Source: Anaerolineales bacterium
Lineage (GTDB): Bacteria; Chloroflexota; Anaerolineae; Anaerolineales; UBA11579
Length of the DNA stretch: 56,038 bases
Assembly (NCBI GenBank): GCA_026129335.1
Contig: JAHCIH010000012.1
Coordinates: forward strand, 1 to 56,038
Direction: 5' to 3'
The stretch's first letter is position 1. Every line of letters begins with the position of its first letter. This document shows positions 32,244 to 39,888 of the stretch, piece by piece. The position numbers and the translations under genes were made by a program. The notes below the pieces were generated by a model. That model saw only the letters and a list, made by a program, of their open reading frames with translations. It made no database searches and was not told the origin of the DNA.

Positions 32244-32879
32244 CTATACGCCTACAAGGATGGCGCGGGCCGGGGCGCCGTCGCTGCCCACCAGCTTGAG
32301 TGGCAGGCAAAAGAAGTTGTAGCGGCCCTGTGAGACCTGCGAAAGGTTGAGGCCCTCGACAATGATGGTGCCGGCTTTGAGCAGCGCCACATGGGTGGGC
32401 GTGGTGTCGTGGAACGGGGCCACGGACAAATAATCCACCCCCACCAGCCTAACGCCGCGCTTCACCAGATACTCGGCGGCGGCCTTGTCCAGGGCGACGT
32501 AGTCTTCGGTGAAGGGCTTGTAGCCCTTGGCCCACAGTTTGGAGTTGCGCGTGCGGATGAGCACGCGGCGGGTGCGCGGCGGGATGCCGGCGGCTTCCAG
32601 CACTTCAGGAGTGATCAGGCCCACATCGTCTTTGATGTGGATGACATAGGCCCGCCCCACCAGCGTCTTCAACGAGAGGCTCTCCGCAGTGCTGCCGTTC
32701 TTAATGAAATGATAAGGGGCGTCTACATGGGTGCCGGTGTGCACGCCCATGGACAAGCGGGATACGTTGGCCGCAGAGCCGTCTTCAATTTTCTCTATGC
32801 GTTCAAAGAGAATGCCGCCGTCCCCGGGCCAAACCGGCAACTCGGCTGAAATATCCAGGGTCACGTCGTAGGTTTTCAT
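32244..32879 (-). CDS. Cyclase family protein (kynurenine formamidase-like)
   Basis: A 211-residue member of the cyclase/KynB family of metal-dependent amidohydrolases. The metal motif HTGTHVDAPYHF is near residue 50, and the conserved WPGDGG block is near residue 18. RGVRLVGVDYLSVAPF and a terminal INVEGLNL-like strand (IIVEGLNLSQV) fit as well. KynB hydrolyses N-formylkynurenine, but no other tryptophan-catabolism gene is near, so the substrate is open. The ATG at 32879 begins the MKTYDVTLDIS strand; no conserved residues lie upstream of it. Confidence 0.87.
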   Translation of the reverse strand: MKTYDVTLDISAELPVWPGDGGILFERIEKIEDGSAANVSRLSMGVHTGTHVDAPYHFIKNGSTAESLSLKTLVGRAYVIHIKDDVGLITPEVLEAAGIPPRTRRVLIRTRNSKLWAKGYKPFTEDYVALDKAAAEYLVKRGVRLVGVDYLSVAPFHDTTPTHVALLKAGTIIVEGLNLSQVSQGRYNFFCLPLKLVGSDGAPARAILVGV

Positions 32880-32917
32880 CCGCAGCCAGTCGAACCCGCG
32901 TGAGTATATAAAAGCGC

Positions 32918-33898
32918 CTACACTCCCGCCACCTCGGAATCGCTCGAGTTTGGCAGCAGCTTCTGGCGCAGGGCTTTCATATCTTCTTGCAGCTCGGCGC
33001 GCCAGTCGACCCCGGCCAGGTATTCGTTCTTCTGCGAGAAGCGCGCCGGCAGCAGATGGAACAAGCGCGGCATGGTGTCCAGTGAGGTAATCCGGTCGGC
33101 GGCCAGGTAATCCAGCCAGTAGCGCGAGGCGGGCAGCCCGGGCCATGCAATGTGGGCAGCGTTGAGCAGCAGGCGCATATGTGAGGGACGCACCGGCACC
33201 AGTTGGCGTTCCAACCCAGCCTTGCGCATAATTTGTTCAGTCAGGTGGCGCAGGCTGAGGTGCTCCGGCCCGCCCAGTTCGATGAGTTGGCCGATGGTTT
33301 CGTCGTCCTCCAGGCACCAGGCCAGGCAGGTCACCAAATCTTCCACCCAGACCGGCTGCAGGATGGTCTCGCCGTTGGCCGGGATGGGAAAGAAGCGCGG
33401 GAAGAAAGCCAACAGCTTGGCCAGCCCGGTGGTGAAGTGGTCACCCGGGCCGAAGACCAGGCTACTGCGCAAAATGGTGTAGTCCAGCCCGCTTTGGCGG
33501 ATGAACTCCTCGGCGATGCCCTTGGCTTTGAGCATGGGAAAGGCCGCGGCGCGGTCGGCGTCCAAATGGCTGAGGAAGACCAGCCGGCGTACCCCGGCGT
33601 CCTGAGCGGCTTCGAGCAAGTTACGCGTGCCCTCGGTTTCGGCGGCACGGAAATCCGGCCGCGGCTCGTTCCAGTCCACCCCGGCCAAATGGAAAATGGT
33701 CTGCACGCCCACCAGGGCGGCGCGCAGGCCGCGCGGGTCGCCCAAGCTGCTGATGGCTGCCTGCACGGATACACCGCGCGGCAGGCGCGGCGTATCGTCC
33801 GAGGGTCGCAGCAATGTGCGGATGCTGTGGCCCTCGTCGGACAGCCGGGCGATGAGGCGCTGGCCGATGAAGCCGGCGCCCCCGGTGACCAATATCAT
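32918..33898 (-). CDS. NAD-dependent epimerase/dehydratase-like protein
   Basis: A 326-residue extended short-chain dehydrogenase. The nucleotide motif is MILVTGGAGFIGQRLIARL at the start. FHLAGVDW, and LDADRAAAFPMLKAKGIAEEFIRQSGLDYTILRSSLVFGPGDHF with a late NAD-binding contact, resemble the atypical NDUFA9/complex-I-related and YwnB-like subgroup. The classic YxxxK is missing, being replaced by the MLKAKG region. It may therefore be a binding or assembly protein rather than an active epimerase. The ATG at 33898 is the first Met of the Rossmann strand. The divergent GT4 gene begins 130 bp away. Confidence 0.85.
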   Translation of the reverse strand: MILVTGGAGFIGQRLIARLSDEGHSIRTLLRPSDDTPRLPRGVSVQAAISSLGDPRGLRAALVGVQTIFHLAGVDWNEPRPDFRAAETEGTRNLLEAAQDAGVRRLVFLSHLDADRAAAFPMLKAKGIAEEFIRQSGLDYTILRSSLVFGPGDHFTTGLAKLLAFFPRFFPIPANGETILQPVWVEDLVTCLAWCLEDDETIGQLIELGGPEHLSLRHLTEQIMRKAGLERQLVPVRPSHMRLLLNAAHIAWPGLPASRYWLDYLAADRITSLDTMPRLFHLLPARFSQKNEYLAGVDWRAELQEDMKALRQKLLPNSSDSEVAGV

Positions 33899-33935
33899 CA
33901 GCCGGTTGTACCACACGCGGCCGGGTGACGCTGTC

Positions 33936-33990
33936 GTTAACAATCCTTTGGCGTGTCGTTTATTGGCTCTTAAACGCCCTTCCCTACACT
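33936..33990 (+). promoter_or_regulatory. Pho-box-like promoter of the GT4 gene (copy A)
   Basis: Four direct repeats start at 33937, 33948, 33959 and 33970, an 11-bp period: TTAACA, TTGGCG, TTTATT, TTAAAC. A TACACT -10 is at 33985-33990. The first (GTTAACAATCC) and last (CTTAAACGCC) units are almost identical to those of copy B, at equal offsets (33 and 49 bp). No -35 hexamer is present, as is usual for activator-dependent promoters. Match to a PhoB/PhoP box is by pattern. Confidence 0.6.
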
Positions 33991-34027
33991 GGCAGCAGTA
34001 CCCAACCACACTTTCTGGCAGGCCAAC

Positions 34028-35188
34028 ATGCGCATCGCAATCGTTACCGAAACTTTTCTCCCCAAGTGGGATGGCATAGCCAATACCTTATGCCATTTGC
34101 TGGATTACACCGAAGAGCGAGGCCACACCACCCAGCTCTTCGCCCCGCAGGGTGTGGTGCCCTGCTACGGTAAAACGCGGGTGGTGCACTTCCCCAGCAT
34201 CCCGTTCCCGCTGTATCCCTCGCTGCGACTGGCGCCCCCGTTGAGCGACATGCGCGAATCGTTGCTGGAATTCGAGCCGGACGTGATGCATGTGGTCGGG
34301 CCTATCTCGTTGGGCATTGAGGCGCTGCGCCGCGCCCGGGAGCTGCACATCCCCGCGGTGGCCTCATTCCACACAGACGTGGCCGGCTTCGCCGAGCAAT
34401 GGGGGCTGGGCTTGTTCAGCAACTTCGTTTGGCAGCACCTGCGCGAGCTGCATAACCAGGCCCAGCTGAACCTGGCGCCCTCCCATTTCACCAAGCGCCA
34501 ATTGGCCAGGCTGGGCTTCAAGCGCGTGGGCGTGTGGAGCCGCGGCGTGAACACCGGCCTGTTCGCACCCGAGCGCCGCTCGCAGGAGATGCGCGCTCGC
34601 CTGAGCCAGGGCGAGCCAGACAAGCCGCTGCTGCTCTATGTGGGCCGGCTCTCGCCGGAGAAGCGCGTGGACCTGCTGAAAGGCGCGCTGCAAGCCAACC
34701 CGCACTGCCACCTGGCCATCGTGGGCGACGGCCCGCAGCGCGGCTGGCTGGAGAACCACTTCGCCGGCACGCCGACACATTTCACCGGCCAACTGCGCGA
34801 CGAGGAGTTGGCCGGCGCCTACGCCTCGGCGGACATCTTCACCTACACCGGCGCCCACGAAACCTTTGGCAACGTGGTGCTGGAGGCGATGGCCAGCGGC
34901 CTGGCGGTGGCTGCCCCCGCCGGCGGCGGGCTGTTGGATTTCGCCAAGCACGGCAGGAACGCGCTGCTTTTCCGCCCCGGCGACAGCCAGGATCTCAGCA
35001 AGGTCATCACTCAATTGCGCAGTGACCCGCAGCTGGCGGGCCGGCTGGCTGCCGCCGGCCGGGAAACCGCCCGCAGCCGCACATGGCAGCGGGCGTTGGA
35101 CGGCCTGGCCGAGCACTACTTCTCGCTGCTCACCCACTACCAACCGCAAGCAAGCGCCCTGCAGCTGGAAGACTCGTATCCGGGCTAG
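34028..35188 (+). CDS. Family 4 glycosyltransferase (MgtA/SqdX-like)
   Basis: A 386-residue GT-B glycosyltransferase. The N-terminus (RIAIVTETFLPKWDGIANTL) and PDVMHVVGPISLG match the acceptor half of GT4 enzymes. VGRLSPEKRVDLL near residue 210 and ETFGNVVLEAMASGLAVAAP near residue 278 hold the sugar-nucleotide site (EX7E). Close relatives are GDP-mannose mannosyltransferase MgtA and SqdX, which put a sugar on diacylglycerol or a lipid carrier. A glycolipid role is suggested by the PAP2-like gene that follows. The ATG follows a Pho-box-like promoter (33936-33990). The ribosome site is weak (GGCAGG). Confidence 0.9.
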   Translation: MRIAIVTETFLPKWDGIANTLCHLLDYTEERGHTTQLFAPQGVVPCYGKTRVVHFPSIPFPLYPSLRLAPPLSDMRESLLEFEPDVMHVVGPISLGIEALRRARELHIPAVASFHTDVAGFAEQWGLGLFSNFVWQHLRELHNQAQLNLAPSHFTKRQLARLGFKRVGVWSRGVNTGLFAPERRSQEMRARLSQGEPDKPLLLYVGRLSPEKRVDLLKGALQANPHCHLAIVGDGPQRGWLENHFAGTPTHFTGQLRDEELAGAYASADIFTYTGAHETFGNVVLEAMASGLAVAAPAGGGLLDFAKHGRNALLFRPGDSQDLSKVITQLRSDPQLAGRLAAAGRETARSRTWQRALDGLAEHYFSLLTHYQPQASALQLEDSYPG

Positions 35189-35205
35189 CGGGCGGATAGC
35201 AGCTC

Positions 35206-35260
35206 GTTAACAATCCCTTGCCCGCCTCTTCACTCGCCCTTAAACGCCAGGAACTACACT
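35206..35260 (+). promoter_or_regulatory. Pho-box-like promoter of the PAP2-like gene (copy B)
   Basis: Four direct repeats start at 35207, 35218, 35229 and 35240: TTAACA, TTGCCC, TTCACT, TTAAAC, again with an 11-bp period. The -10 TACACT is at 35255-35260, and the ATG at 35270 is 9 nt later, which is nearly leaderless. Spacing between GTTAAC, CTTAAACGCC and TACACT is the same as in copy A, while the sequences between have diverged, so spacing appears constrained. Confidence 0.65.
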
Positions 35261-35269
35261 GCGGCTGTC

Positions 35270-35950
35270 ATGGAAAACACCCAAACTCTAGGTTCGCGTC
35301 TTTCGTCTGCCGGCCGGGAAAGTACCCAGGCCTCCACCCAATGGTGGCTGGCGAAAGGCATTTCTTTAATCACAAGCCCCCCTCTGCTGGGCCTGGTCTG
35401 CCTCCTCTTGCTGGGGCAGCATCTCAACAGCCCGCAGGACTGGGGATGGATTTTGCTTTATCTGCTCCTCAATGTTGGAGTTCCGGTGTCCTACATTGTG
35501 TACCTGATGCGCCGCGGCCAGTTGAGCGATTTCCACATGCGCAACCGCCGCGAACGCATCAAGCCGATGCGGGCCATTCCGTTGTTCTTCCTCCTCTCCT
35601 GGTTGGTCTTCCAGATGTGGGGCGCGCCATTCCTGTTCAAGGTCATGGCGCTGGTGGGCGCCCTGCAAGCGACTGCAATGCTGCTCATCACCCTGCGCTG
35701 GAAGATCAGCGGACATAGTGCCGGCGCAGCTGCGTTCTCTGTATTCCTTTGGGGTTTATACGGAGTGGTGGCTGCGCCCGTTTGGCTTATCCTGCCCGCG
35801 GTCATCTGGGCGCGGGTCACGCTGAAGCGCCACGACCTGGCGCAAAGCCTGGCAGGCGCCTTGCTGGGCGGCGCGTCCGTACTGGCCGTCTTCATGTGGG
35901 CCACGGGGCAGTGCCTGGGCACCGGCTTGCTTTTCTGCTCGATCCCCTAG
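35270..35950 (+). CDS. PAP2-like membrane phosphatase
   Basis: A 226-residue integral membrane protein with about six helices and PAP2-type motifs. The first motif is RNRRERIKPM near residue 92, a K/R-X6-RP-like block. The second is WKISGHSAGAAAF near residue 145, where PSGH reads ISGH. The third is RVTLKRHDLAQSLAGALLGG near residue 185, carrying the catalytic His. PAP2 enzymes dephosphorylate phosphatidate or other lipid phosphates in the membrane. Motifs are degenerate, so activity must be assumed with care. A shared Pho-box-like promoter with the GT4 gene suggests diacylglycerol supply for glycolipid synthesis. Confidence 0.72.
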   Translation: MENTQTLGSRLSSAGRESTQASTQWWLAKGISLITSPPLLGLVCLLLLGQHLNSPQDWGWILLYLLLNVGVPVSYIVYLMRRGQLSDFHMRNRRERIKPMRAIPLFFLLSWLVFQMWGAPFLFKVMALVGALQATAMLLITLRWKISGHSAGAAAFSVFLWGLYGVVAAPVWLILPAVIWARVTLKRHDLAQSLAGALLGGASVLAVFMWATGQCLGTGLLFCSIP

Positions 35951-35970
35951 TTTCGTAACAACCAAAAAGC

Positions 35971-35990
35971 CCAGCTTTCCGCCAAGCTGG
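35971..35990. promoter_or_regulatory. 7-bp inverted repeat upstream of the ftsZ group
   Basis: CCAGCTT and AAGCTGG are perfect inverted arms with a 6-nt loop. The right arm supplies the TGG of the sigma-54-like match. On the minus strand a T-run follows, which would allow termination, but no minus-strand gene ends here, so an operator is also possible. Confidence 0.45.
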
Positions 35991-36003
35991 CACACCTCTT
36001 GCA
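35988..36003 (+). promoter_or_regulatory. Sigma-54-type promoter match before the ftsZ group
   Basis: TGGCAC-N5-TTGCA matches the -24/-12 consensus (TGGCACR-N4-TTGCW) at every fixed position. It ends about 28 nt before the ATG at 36032, and a strong AAAGGAG site lies between. A Pho-like 11-bp periodicity (TTCCGC, TGGCAC, TTGCAT) can also be drawn over the same bases, so the type is uncertain. Confidence 0.45.
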
Positions 36004-36031
36004 TCCTTCGGGGCAGCAAAGGAGTGCCGCT

Positions 36032-37513
36032 ATGGATATCGAAAGCCTGTACACCCCGACCGAAGTGGACCCGCCTGCCTCCGCGGCGGTGAGCCACAGC
36101 CTGGAAATCGAAGTCTTCCCGGAAGGCGCCGAAGACGGCGCGCCGTTCCAGGACGCCGCCCGCGATGAGGTGGAAGAGCAGAACGCCTCGGGCAACCCCG
36201 GAGTCCAGAGCCTGGACGGCGGTGCCAGTTACGCGCCGCTGCAAGTCTCGTCCGACAAGCGCCTGGGCATCCACTACTTCGCCGATACCAAGCACTACAG
36301 CCAAGCCCACCTGGAGAAGTGGCTGCCGGCGATCCAATCGCTGGGCGTCAACTGGATTACCCTGCCAGCCCCGCTGGATCGCGCCATTCCCAGCGAGCTC
36401 ATCGGCAGCCTGATCGCCAACGATATCCAGCCGGTCCTGCAATTCGATATCCCGCTGACCGAGGAGTATCAGGTCGAAGACTTCGCCGCCCTGTTCGGTG
36501 CCTATGCCAACTGGGGCGTGCGCTACGTGGTGCTGTTCGACCGGCCCAACCTGCGCAGCCAGTGGCCGGGGGTTGCCTGGACGCAGCGCGGCCTGGTGGA
36601 CAATTTCCTGGACAAGTTCGTGCCTTTGGCCCGCGCGGCCCGTGAAGCCGGGCTGACTCCCGTTTTCCCCGCGCTGGAACCCGGGGGCGACTATTGGGAC
36701 ACCGCCTTCCTGCGCTCCGCGCTGGAAGCGCTGCAGGCCCGCGGCGAAAGCGAGCTGCTGGCCGGCCTGGTGCTGGGCGCCTATGCCTGGACCTACGACA
36801 AATCGCTGATCTGGGGCGCCGGCGGGCCGGAGAGCTGGCCTGCCACCATGCCCTATCACACCCCGCCCGGCAGTGAAGACCAACTCGGCTTCCGCATCTT
36901 CGACTGGTACAACGCCATCAGCCGTGCGGTGACCGGGCAGGTCTTGCCCATCATCCTGGTGGCTGCCGGCGTGCAGCGCGAGACGATGCACCTGCGCGAC
37001 GCGCAGATCGGCCGCCGCGCCCTGAACATCACCGAAACGCTGCAGCGTGCGCCTTCAGACACGCACAACAACCGCGTGCCCGCCAATGTGCTGGCCTGTA
37101 ACTTCTGGCTGCTCAGCGCCCCGCTGAGCAGCCCCTCGGCCGAATATGCCTGGTTCAAGTACGAGACGGCCAAGCCGAGCAAGCACGGCGAAGAATGGCT
37201 GGCCTCGCGCGCCCCGCAGGCGAAGGCCATGCCGGATGCGTTACAGAGCGATGCAGCCCCCACGTCCACGGCGCCCAAGAGTGCCCCGGCCGGTATGAGC
37301 CACTACCTGCTGCTGCCCAACAGCTCGGATTGGCCGATGGAACTGGTGCGCAGTTTCCTTCAGAGCCACCAGGCCACCGTAGGCACTTCGCTGCAGCAGG
37401 CGGCCGCGTCCACCCGGGTGACCCTGGCCGGCGGCCTGGAAGGCTATCCGGACGAAATCCTGCGCACACTGATACAAGCCGGATGCACGGTGGACAACCT
37501 GCAGACCGCCTAA
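36032..37513 (+). CDS. TIM-barrel-like protein upstream of ftsZ
   Basis: About 493 residues. The first 75 are acidic and Ser/Pro-rich with no signal peptide. Residues 80-390 look like a glycosidase-type (beta/alpha)8 barrel (RLGIHYFADTKHYSQAHLEKWLPAIQ, SLGVNWITLPAPLDRAIP, GVRYVVLFDRPNLRSQWPG, LAGLVLGAYAWTYDKSLIW). Residues 390-493 differ and end in TLIQAGCTVDNLQTA. No firm catalytic Glu pair can be named. The AAAGGAG site and the sigma-54-like promoter belong to it. Its stop is 11 bp before ftsZ. Association with ftsZ hints at a division or envelope role, but this is inferred only from position. Confidence 0.68.
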   Translation: MDIESLYTPTEVDPPASAAVSHSLEIEVFPEGAEDGAPFQDAARDEVEEQNASGNPGVQSLDGGASYAPLQVSSDKRLGIHYFADTKHYSQAHLEKWLPAIQSLGVNWITLPAPLDRAIPSELIGSLIANDIQPVLQFDIPLTEEYQVEDFAALFGAYANWGVRYVVLFDRPNLRSQWPGVAWTQRGLVDNFLDKFVPLARAAREAGLTPVFPALEPGGDYWDTAFLRSALEALQARGESELLAGLVLGAYAWTYDKSLIWGAGGPESWPATMPYHTPPGSEDQLGFRIFDWYNAISRAVTGQVLPIILVAAGVQRETMHLRDAQIGRRALNITETLQRAPSDTHNNRVPANVLACNFWLLSAPLSSPSAEYAWFKYETAKPSKHGEEWLASRAPQAKAMPDALQSDAAPTSTAPKSAPAGMSHYLLLPNSSDWPMELVRSFLQSHQATVGTSLQQAAASTRVTLAGGLEGYPDEILRTLIQAGCTVDNLQTA

Positions 37514-37524
37514 GGACAAGCCAA

Positions 37525-38721
37525 ATGGAAGACACCAAACCCAGCCAGCCAGCTGAAGAGCTGCGCGGCCCCGTGATCAAAGTTCTCGGCCTGGGCGGCG
37601 GCGGCAGCAACGCCGTGGACCGCATGATCGAACTGGGCATCCCCGGCGTCGAATTCATCGCCGCCAACACGGATTACCAAGTACTGCAGACCAGCAAGGC
37701 GCCGGTGAAAGTGCACCTAGGGCCGCTGCTGACCCGCGGCTTGGGTGCCGGCGGCGACTATGAGATCGGCTGCAGCGCGGCACTTGAAAGCCGCAAGGAA
37801 TTGGAAGAAGCGCTGCGCGGCGCCGATATGGTCTTTCTCACTGCCGGCATGGGCGGCGGCACTGGCACCGGCTCGATTGCCGTGGCCGGTGAGGTGGCCC
37901 GCGCCCTGGGCGCAGTGACCATCGCCGTGGTGACCACGCCGTTCAGCTTCGAGATGGGTCGCCGCCAACGCAACGCGCAGGAGGGTCTGGCCCGCCTGCA
38001 GCCGCACACGGATACGCTGATCACCATCCCGAATGACCGCCTGCTGCAAGTCGCCCCGCAGGATTTGCCCCTGGAGACCGCCTTCCGCATGGCCGACGAC
38101 GTGCTGCGCCAGGCAGTGCAGGGCATCGCCGAGCTGATCACCCAGCCCGGCTTGATCAACGTGGACTTCTCGCACATCCGCAACATGATGCTGCGCGGGG
38201 GCGGCGCGCTGATGGCCATCGGCCACGGCAACGGCCCCACAAAAGTGATCGACGCCATCCAACAGGCCTTGCAGCACCCGCTGCTGGAGAGCATCTCCCT
38301 GGCCGATGCGCAGGGCGTGATCGCCAACTTCAGCGGCGGCGAGGATTTGAGCCTCTACGAAGTCGGCGAAGCGCTGGGCCACATGCGCAGCATGACCGGC
38401 GAAGATGTCGACGTAGTGATGGGCCTCTCGCAAGATGATCGTTTGAAGCAGCGCGTCCAGGTGATCTTGGTCGTCACCGGGTTGGGCGCCCAGCCGCTGG
38501 AGCAGATCACACCCGGGCCCGAACTCGTGGAGCTGGCAGAGATTGAAGAGCCTGCCGAACCGGAAGGGGTGGCGGAAGCCAAAGAGATGGCTGCCGCCGA
38601 TCTGGTCGGACAGCCGATTGAAGAGAGCCGCCCGGCCGTGCCGGCGGACATGCTCAACGACCTGGACATCCCCGCTTTCCTGCGCAAAAAGGCGCGGGTC
38701 AGCCTGATGGTCGAGGGCTAA
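37525..38721 (+). CDS. ftsZ: Cell division GTPase FtsZ
   Basis: A 398-residue tubulin-like GTPase that assembles the Z ring. The nucleotide loops are LGLGGGGSNAVDRM near residue 24, NTDYQVL, and the tubulin signature GMGGGTGTGSIA near residue 108. The T7 catalytic loop is INVDFSHIRNMM near residue 210. A C-terminal linker rich in Glu and Ala (about 340-380) and the end DIPAFLRKKARVSL give a standard partner-binding tail. It is the second gene of a group with the barrel protein and is followed after 13 bp by small envelope genes. ftsA and ftsQ are not here. Confidence 0.95.
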   Translation: MEDTKPSQPAEELRGPVIKVLGLGGGGSNAVDRMIELGIPGVEFIAANTDYQVLQTSKAPVKVHLGPLLTRGLGAGGDYEIGCSAALESRKELEEALRGADMVFLTAGMGGGTGTGSIAVAGEVARALGAVTIAVVTTPFSFEMGRRQRNAQEGLARLQPHTDTLITIPNDRLLQVAPQDLPLETAFRMADDVLRQAVQGIAELITQPGLINVDFSHIRNMMLRGGGALMAIGHGNGPTKVIDAIQQALQHPLLESISLADAQGVIANFSGGEDLSLYEVGEALGHMRSMTGEDVDVVMGLSQDDRLKQRVQVILVVTGLGAQPLEQITPGPELVELAEIEEPAEPEGVAEAKEMAAADLVGQPIEESRPAVPADMLNDLDIPAFLRKKARVSLMVEG

Positions 38722-38734
38722 CAGGAGCGCCAAA

Positions 38735-38971
38735 ATGGATGCCAAGACGATCCAACACATCAGCCGGGAAGTCGCCCGGCGCTTCCCCGAAGTGGCCGGC
38801 GACACGCCGCGGGTCACCGCGCAGGCCGGCGCAAAAAGCCCCGGCGGGGCCACCTTCCTGCTCACCTACAAGGGCGACGCGGGGCGCGCCGGCGGCTACA
38901 CCATCAGCCGCACCGTGCGGGTGGTGGCCGACGACCACGGCCGCATCCTAAAAGTGACCACCTCTCGCTGA
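38735..38971 (+). CDS. Small hypothetical protein after ftsZ
   Basis: A 78-residue soluble protein with no known motif. It begins MDAKTIQHISREVARRFPEVAG, has a Gly-rich centre (GAKSPGGATFLLTYKGDAG) and ends in beta-type strands (TISRTVRVVADDHGRILKVTTSR). A GGAG site precedes the ATG. It is 13 bp after ftsZ and 1 bp before the next small gene, so it belongs to the ftsZ transcript. I cannot assign a function. A conserved companion of FtsZ is possible. Confidence 0.65.
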   Translation: MDAKTIQHISREVARRFPEVAGDTPRVTAQAGAKSPGGATFLLTYKGDAGRAGGYTISRTVRVVADDHGRILKVTTSR

Positions 38972-38972
38972 G

Positions 38973-39191
38973 ATGGGTACGCGCATCAGCCACTGGCTGG
39001 AACTCAACTTCTGGCAGCTGACCGTCCGCCTGCTTAGCGGGGTTCGCCCGCTGAGCCGCGGCCTGCAGCAAACCGGCCAAAGCCTGGCTGCCGTGCAGCC
39101 GGTGGGCTGGCTGCCGCGCGGTTGGGCGCTGGGGCTGATCGCATGGGCGCTGGGCTTCGCCGCCGGGATGCTGCTGGCCTGGTGGCCCTGA
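38973..39191 (+). CDS. Small single-pass membrane protein
   Basis: A 72-residue protein. The N-terminal half is amphipathic (WLELNFWQLTVRLLSGVRPLSRGLQQ). Residues 50-70 are a hydrophobic helix (ALGLIAWALGFAAGMLLAWW), ending in P at the C-terminus. It starts 2 nt after the stop of the gene before it and overlaps the next by 1 bp (TGATG). It lies between ftsZ and the envelope genes, so a role in division or cell wall assembly is a guess from position only. It shows no known family motif. Confidence 0.6.
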   Translation: MGTRISHWLELNFWQLTVRLLSGVRPLSRGLQQTGQSLAAVQPVGWLPRGWALGLIAWALGFAAGMLLAWWP

Positions 39192-39835
39192 TGGCCCCCA
39201 CCCGCCGAATCATCCTGCTTGGATTTCTCGGTCTGGGCCTGTTGACCGGGCTGTTCGCCGGCAAGCTGAGCCGCGCCCTTGCCGCTCCCACCCCTGCACA
39301 AGGGGAAGTCCTGATCGTCTTTGTCGATGCGCTCAGCCAACCCAGTTTGCTGGGGATCTGGGAAGTGCGGCAAGCTGAAGGTGGCGCATGGGCGTGGACG
39401 CCGCTCTACCCCGCCCCACTCGGCGACGAAACCAACCCTTATGCACAGCCTCATGCCCCCATCCAGCTGTCGGCTCGCCAGCTGCAGGACCCAGGCAGCC
39501 TGCCGCCGTTGAGCGGCACGGCAACCTGGGCACAGGTTTACTGGCTAGACCAGGCCGCGCTGGCCCGCCTGCTGGAACTCTCCGGCAACCAGCCTTCAGC
39601 GCCCCAGCCGACCTGGAGCGGGCCGCAACGCGCCTTGCGTGAGCAGGTGCAGGCGATCAACGCTTTGTGTGCGGGCGCCGGGCAAGCCGCCTACCCCGGC
39701 AGCCTGGACGTCGTGCTCGCACTGCTGCCCCGGCACTTGCGCAGCACGGTGAGCCCATTCGAGCTCATCACCGCCTGGGATGCCTGGATGGGTCAGGGCG
39801 CGCCGTTAGCCTGCAGCCATCCCTGGGCGCAGTAA
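39191..39835 (+). CDS. Membrane-anchored protein, LCP-like in layout
   Basis: A 214-residue protein with an N-terminal signal anchor (RIILLGFLGLGLLTGLFAG). The outer part starts with GEVLIVFVDALSQPSLLGIWEVRQ and carries QVYWLDQAALARLLELSG, a pattern that recalls the LytR-CpsA-Psr fold, where LIVFVD is the first strand. The Arg residues that bind the phosphate in true LCP enzymes are not clear, so it could be degenerate or unrelated. It overlaps the gene before it by 1 bp. The VanW-type gene follows after a 53-bp gap that contains a new promoter. Confidence 0.55.
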   Translation: MAPTRRIILLGFLGLGLLTGLFAGKLSRALAAPTPAQGEVLIVFVDALSQPSLLGIWEVRQAEGGAWAWTPLYPAPLGDETNPYAQPHAPIQLSARQLQDPGSLPPLSGTATWAQVYWLDQAALARLLELSGNQPSAPQPTWSGPQRALREQVQAINALCAGAGQAAYPGSLDVVLALLPRHLRSTVSPFELITAWDAWMGQGAPLACSHPWAQ

Positions 39836-39875
39836 TTCAAGTCATCTGAAGGCGGACTTGCACGGTCACAACGGG

Positions 39876-39881
39876 TAAAAT
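39876..39881 (+). promoter_or_regulatory. -10 box of a leaderless promoter (VanW protein)
   Basis: TAAAAT ends 7 nt before the ATG at 39889; the spacer CTGCGCA has no ribosome site. Confidence 0.5.
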
Positions 39882-39888
39882 CTGCGCA

